From NCBI RefSeq assembly GCF_003634015.1, contig NZ_RBII01000002.1, forward strand, positions 248,001 through 312,000: a DNA stretch of 64,000 bases, given 5' to 3'. Source of the DNA: Litorimonas taeanensis. GTDB lineage: Bacteria; Pseudomonadota; Alphaproteobacteria; Caulobacterales; Maricaulaceae. The notes beneath the pieces are model-generated. The model was not told the origin of the DNA. It did no database searches and saw only the letters and a program-made list of their open reading frames with translations. Made by a program: the position numbers and the translations under genes. Of the stretch, positions 63,802 to 64,000 are shown piece after piece (within the stretch, counting starts at the first letter, position 1; every line of letters starts with the position of its first letter).

Positions 63802-64000
63802 ATGTTCAAACGCTTGCTGCGTTCCGCCTTCATGACAGCCTTTATAGGCTGGCTTATTGCCGCTTATATGGTGCTTATCAAATATTCAACGCGATGGGAG
63901 GTGCAAAATTTTGATAGAGCACAACCCGTTATAAACGGACAAAAAGGCCTCATCGCTCTTACCTGGCATTCCCGCTTCATGATGTTAAATTCTGCGTGGA
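63802..64000 (+). CDS. DUF374 lysophospholipid/lipid A-type acyltransferase (partial, 3' end outside)
   Basis: Only the first 66 codons lie in the window. A perfect AGGAGG (63789-63794) precedes the ATG. The protein begins with an N-terminal membrane helix (SAFMTAFIGWLIAAYMVLIK) and then GLIALTWHSRFMML, whose WHSR matches the conserved WH-x-R block of DUF374 proteins related to LPLAT acyltransferases. The frame is open to the edge. It diverges from the phosphatase gene. Confidence 0.75.
   Translation, partial: MFKRLLRSAFMTAFIGWLIAAYMVLIKYSTRWEVQNFDRAQPVINGQKGLIALTWHSRFMMLNSAW

Noticed and set aside
1-64000. tRNA genes, CRISPR arrays, insertion sequences, integrases
   Set aside because: No cloverleaf-like segment, regular spacer-repeat pattern, transposase motif or terminal inverted repeats were seen on reading both strands.

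Overview
The window reads as chromosomal DNA of an alphaproteobacterium. It carries ChpT, the phosphotransferase of the CtrA cell-cycle relay, which is known only from Alphaproteobacteria. It also has a small alphaproteobacterial-type SRP RNA beside dnaX, AhcY with the insertion usual in this class, and a perfect TTAA-N7-TTAA CtrA site. By eye (not computed) the base composition is in the mid-40s % GC, which would fit a marine stalked or budding lineage (Hyphomonadaceae / Maricaulales-like) better than Caulobacter or Rhizobium. This placement is inference. I see no tRNA or 5S/16S/23S rRNA gene, insertion sequence, integrase, prophage or CRISPR array.

Layout. 0.2-3.0 kb: phosphate control (phoR-phoU-phoB, without pst transporter genes between them). 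3.1-5.9 kb: an aromatic/aspartate aminotransferase and an amino-acid:cation symporter. 6.1-9.3 kb: chpT, an unrecognised protein, a single-domain receiver and a divergent CheR-like protein. 9.4-15.8 kb: pheS-pheT, an acyltransferase whose ribosome-binding site is locked in a hairpin, an SDR dehydrogenase and rmuC. 16-20 kb, minus strand: the ffs (SRP RNA)-dnaX-ebfC-recR replication/repair block, then an outer-membrane barrel. 20.8-28 kb: nudC, then on the minus strand ahcY-metK-rimM-ptsP and a lipoprotein. 28-33.4 kb: a phosphohexomutase, a Tat-exported PhoD phosphatase, a sterol-desaturase-family hydroxylase and an STP-like phosphatase.

33.8-62.7 kb is a large Wzx/Wzy-type exopolysaccharide or capsule locus: co-polymerase/tyrosine kinase (Wzc), two polymerase/ligase-like proteins, two glycosyltransferases, a MurJ/Wzx-type flippase, outer-membrane exporter (Wza) and two short phosphoglycosyl transferases. 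Its sugar-nucleotide enzymes predict UDP-Glc, UDP-GlcA, UDP-GalA, UDP-GlcNAcA, an L-configured 6-deoxy-HexNAc (QuiNAc or FucNAc series) and a 4-amino-4,6-dideoxy-HexNAc, with galU and glmS supplying precursors. purU interrupts it. A DUF2793 protein, a type otherwise associated with phage and gene-transfer-agent spikes or fibres, lies in the middle; this is the observation I would follow first. The locus ends with a small secreted FecR-like protein of strongly biased codon use and a terminator.

62.7-64 kb: a sparse stretch with a possible gene remnant, a protein tyrosine/dual-specificity phosphatase, and the first 66 codons of a DUF374 acyltransferase that runs off the window end.
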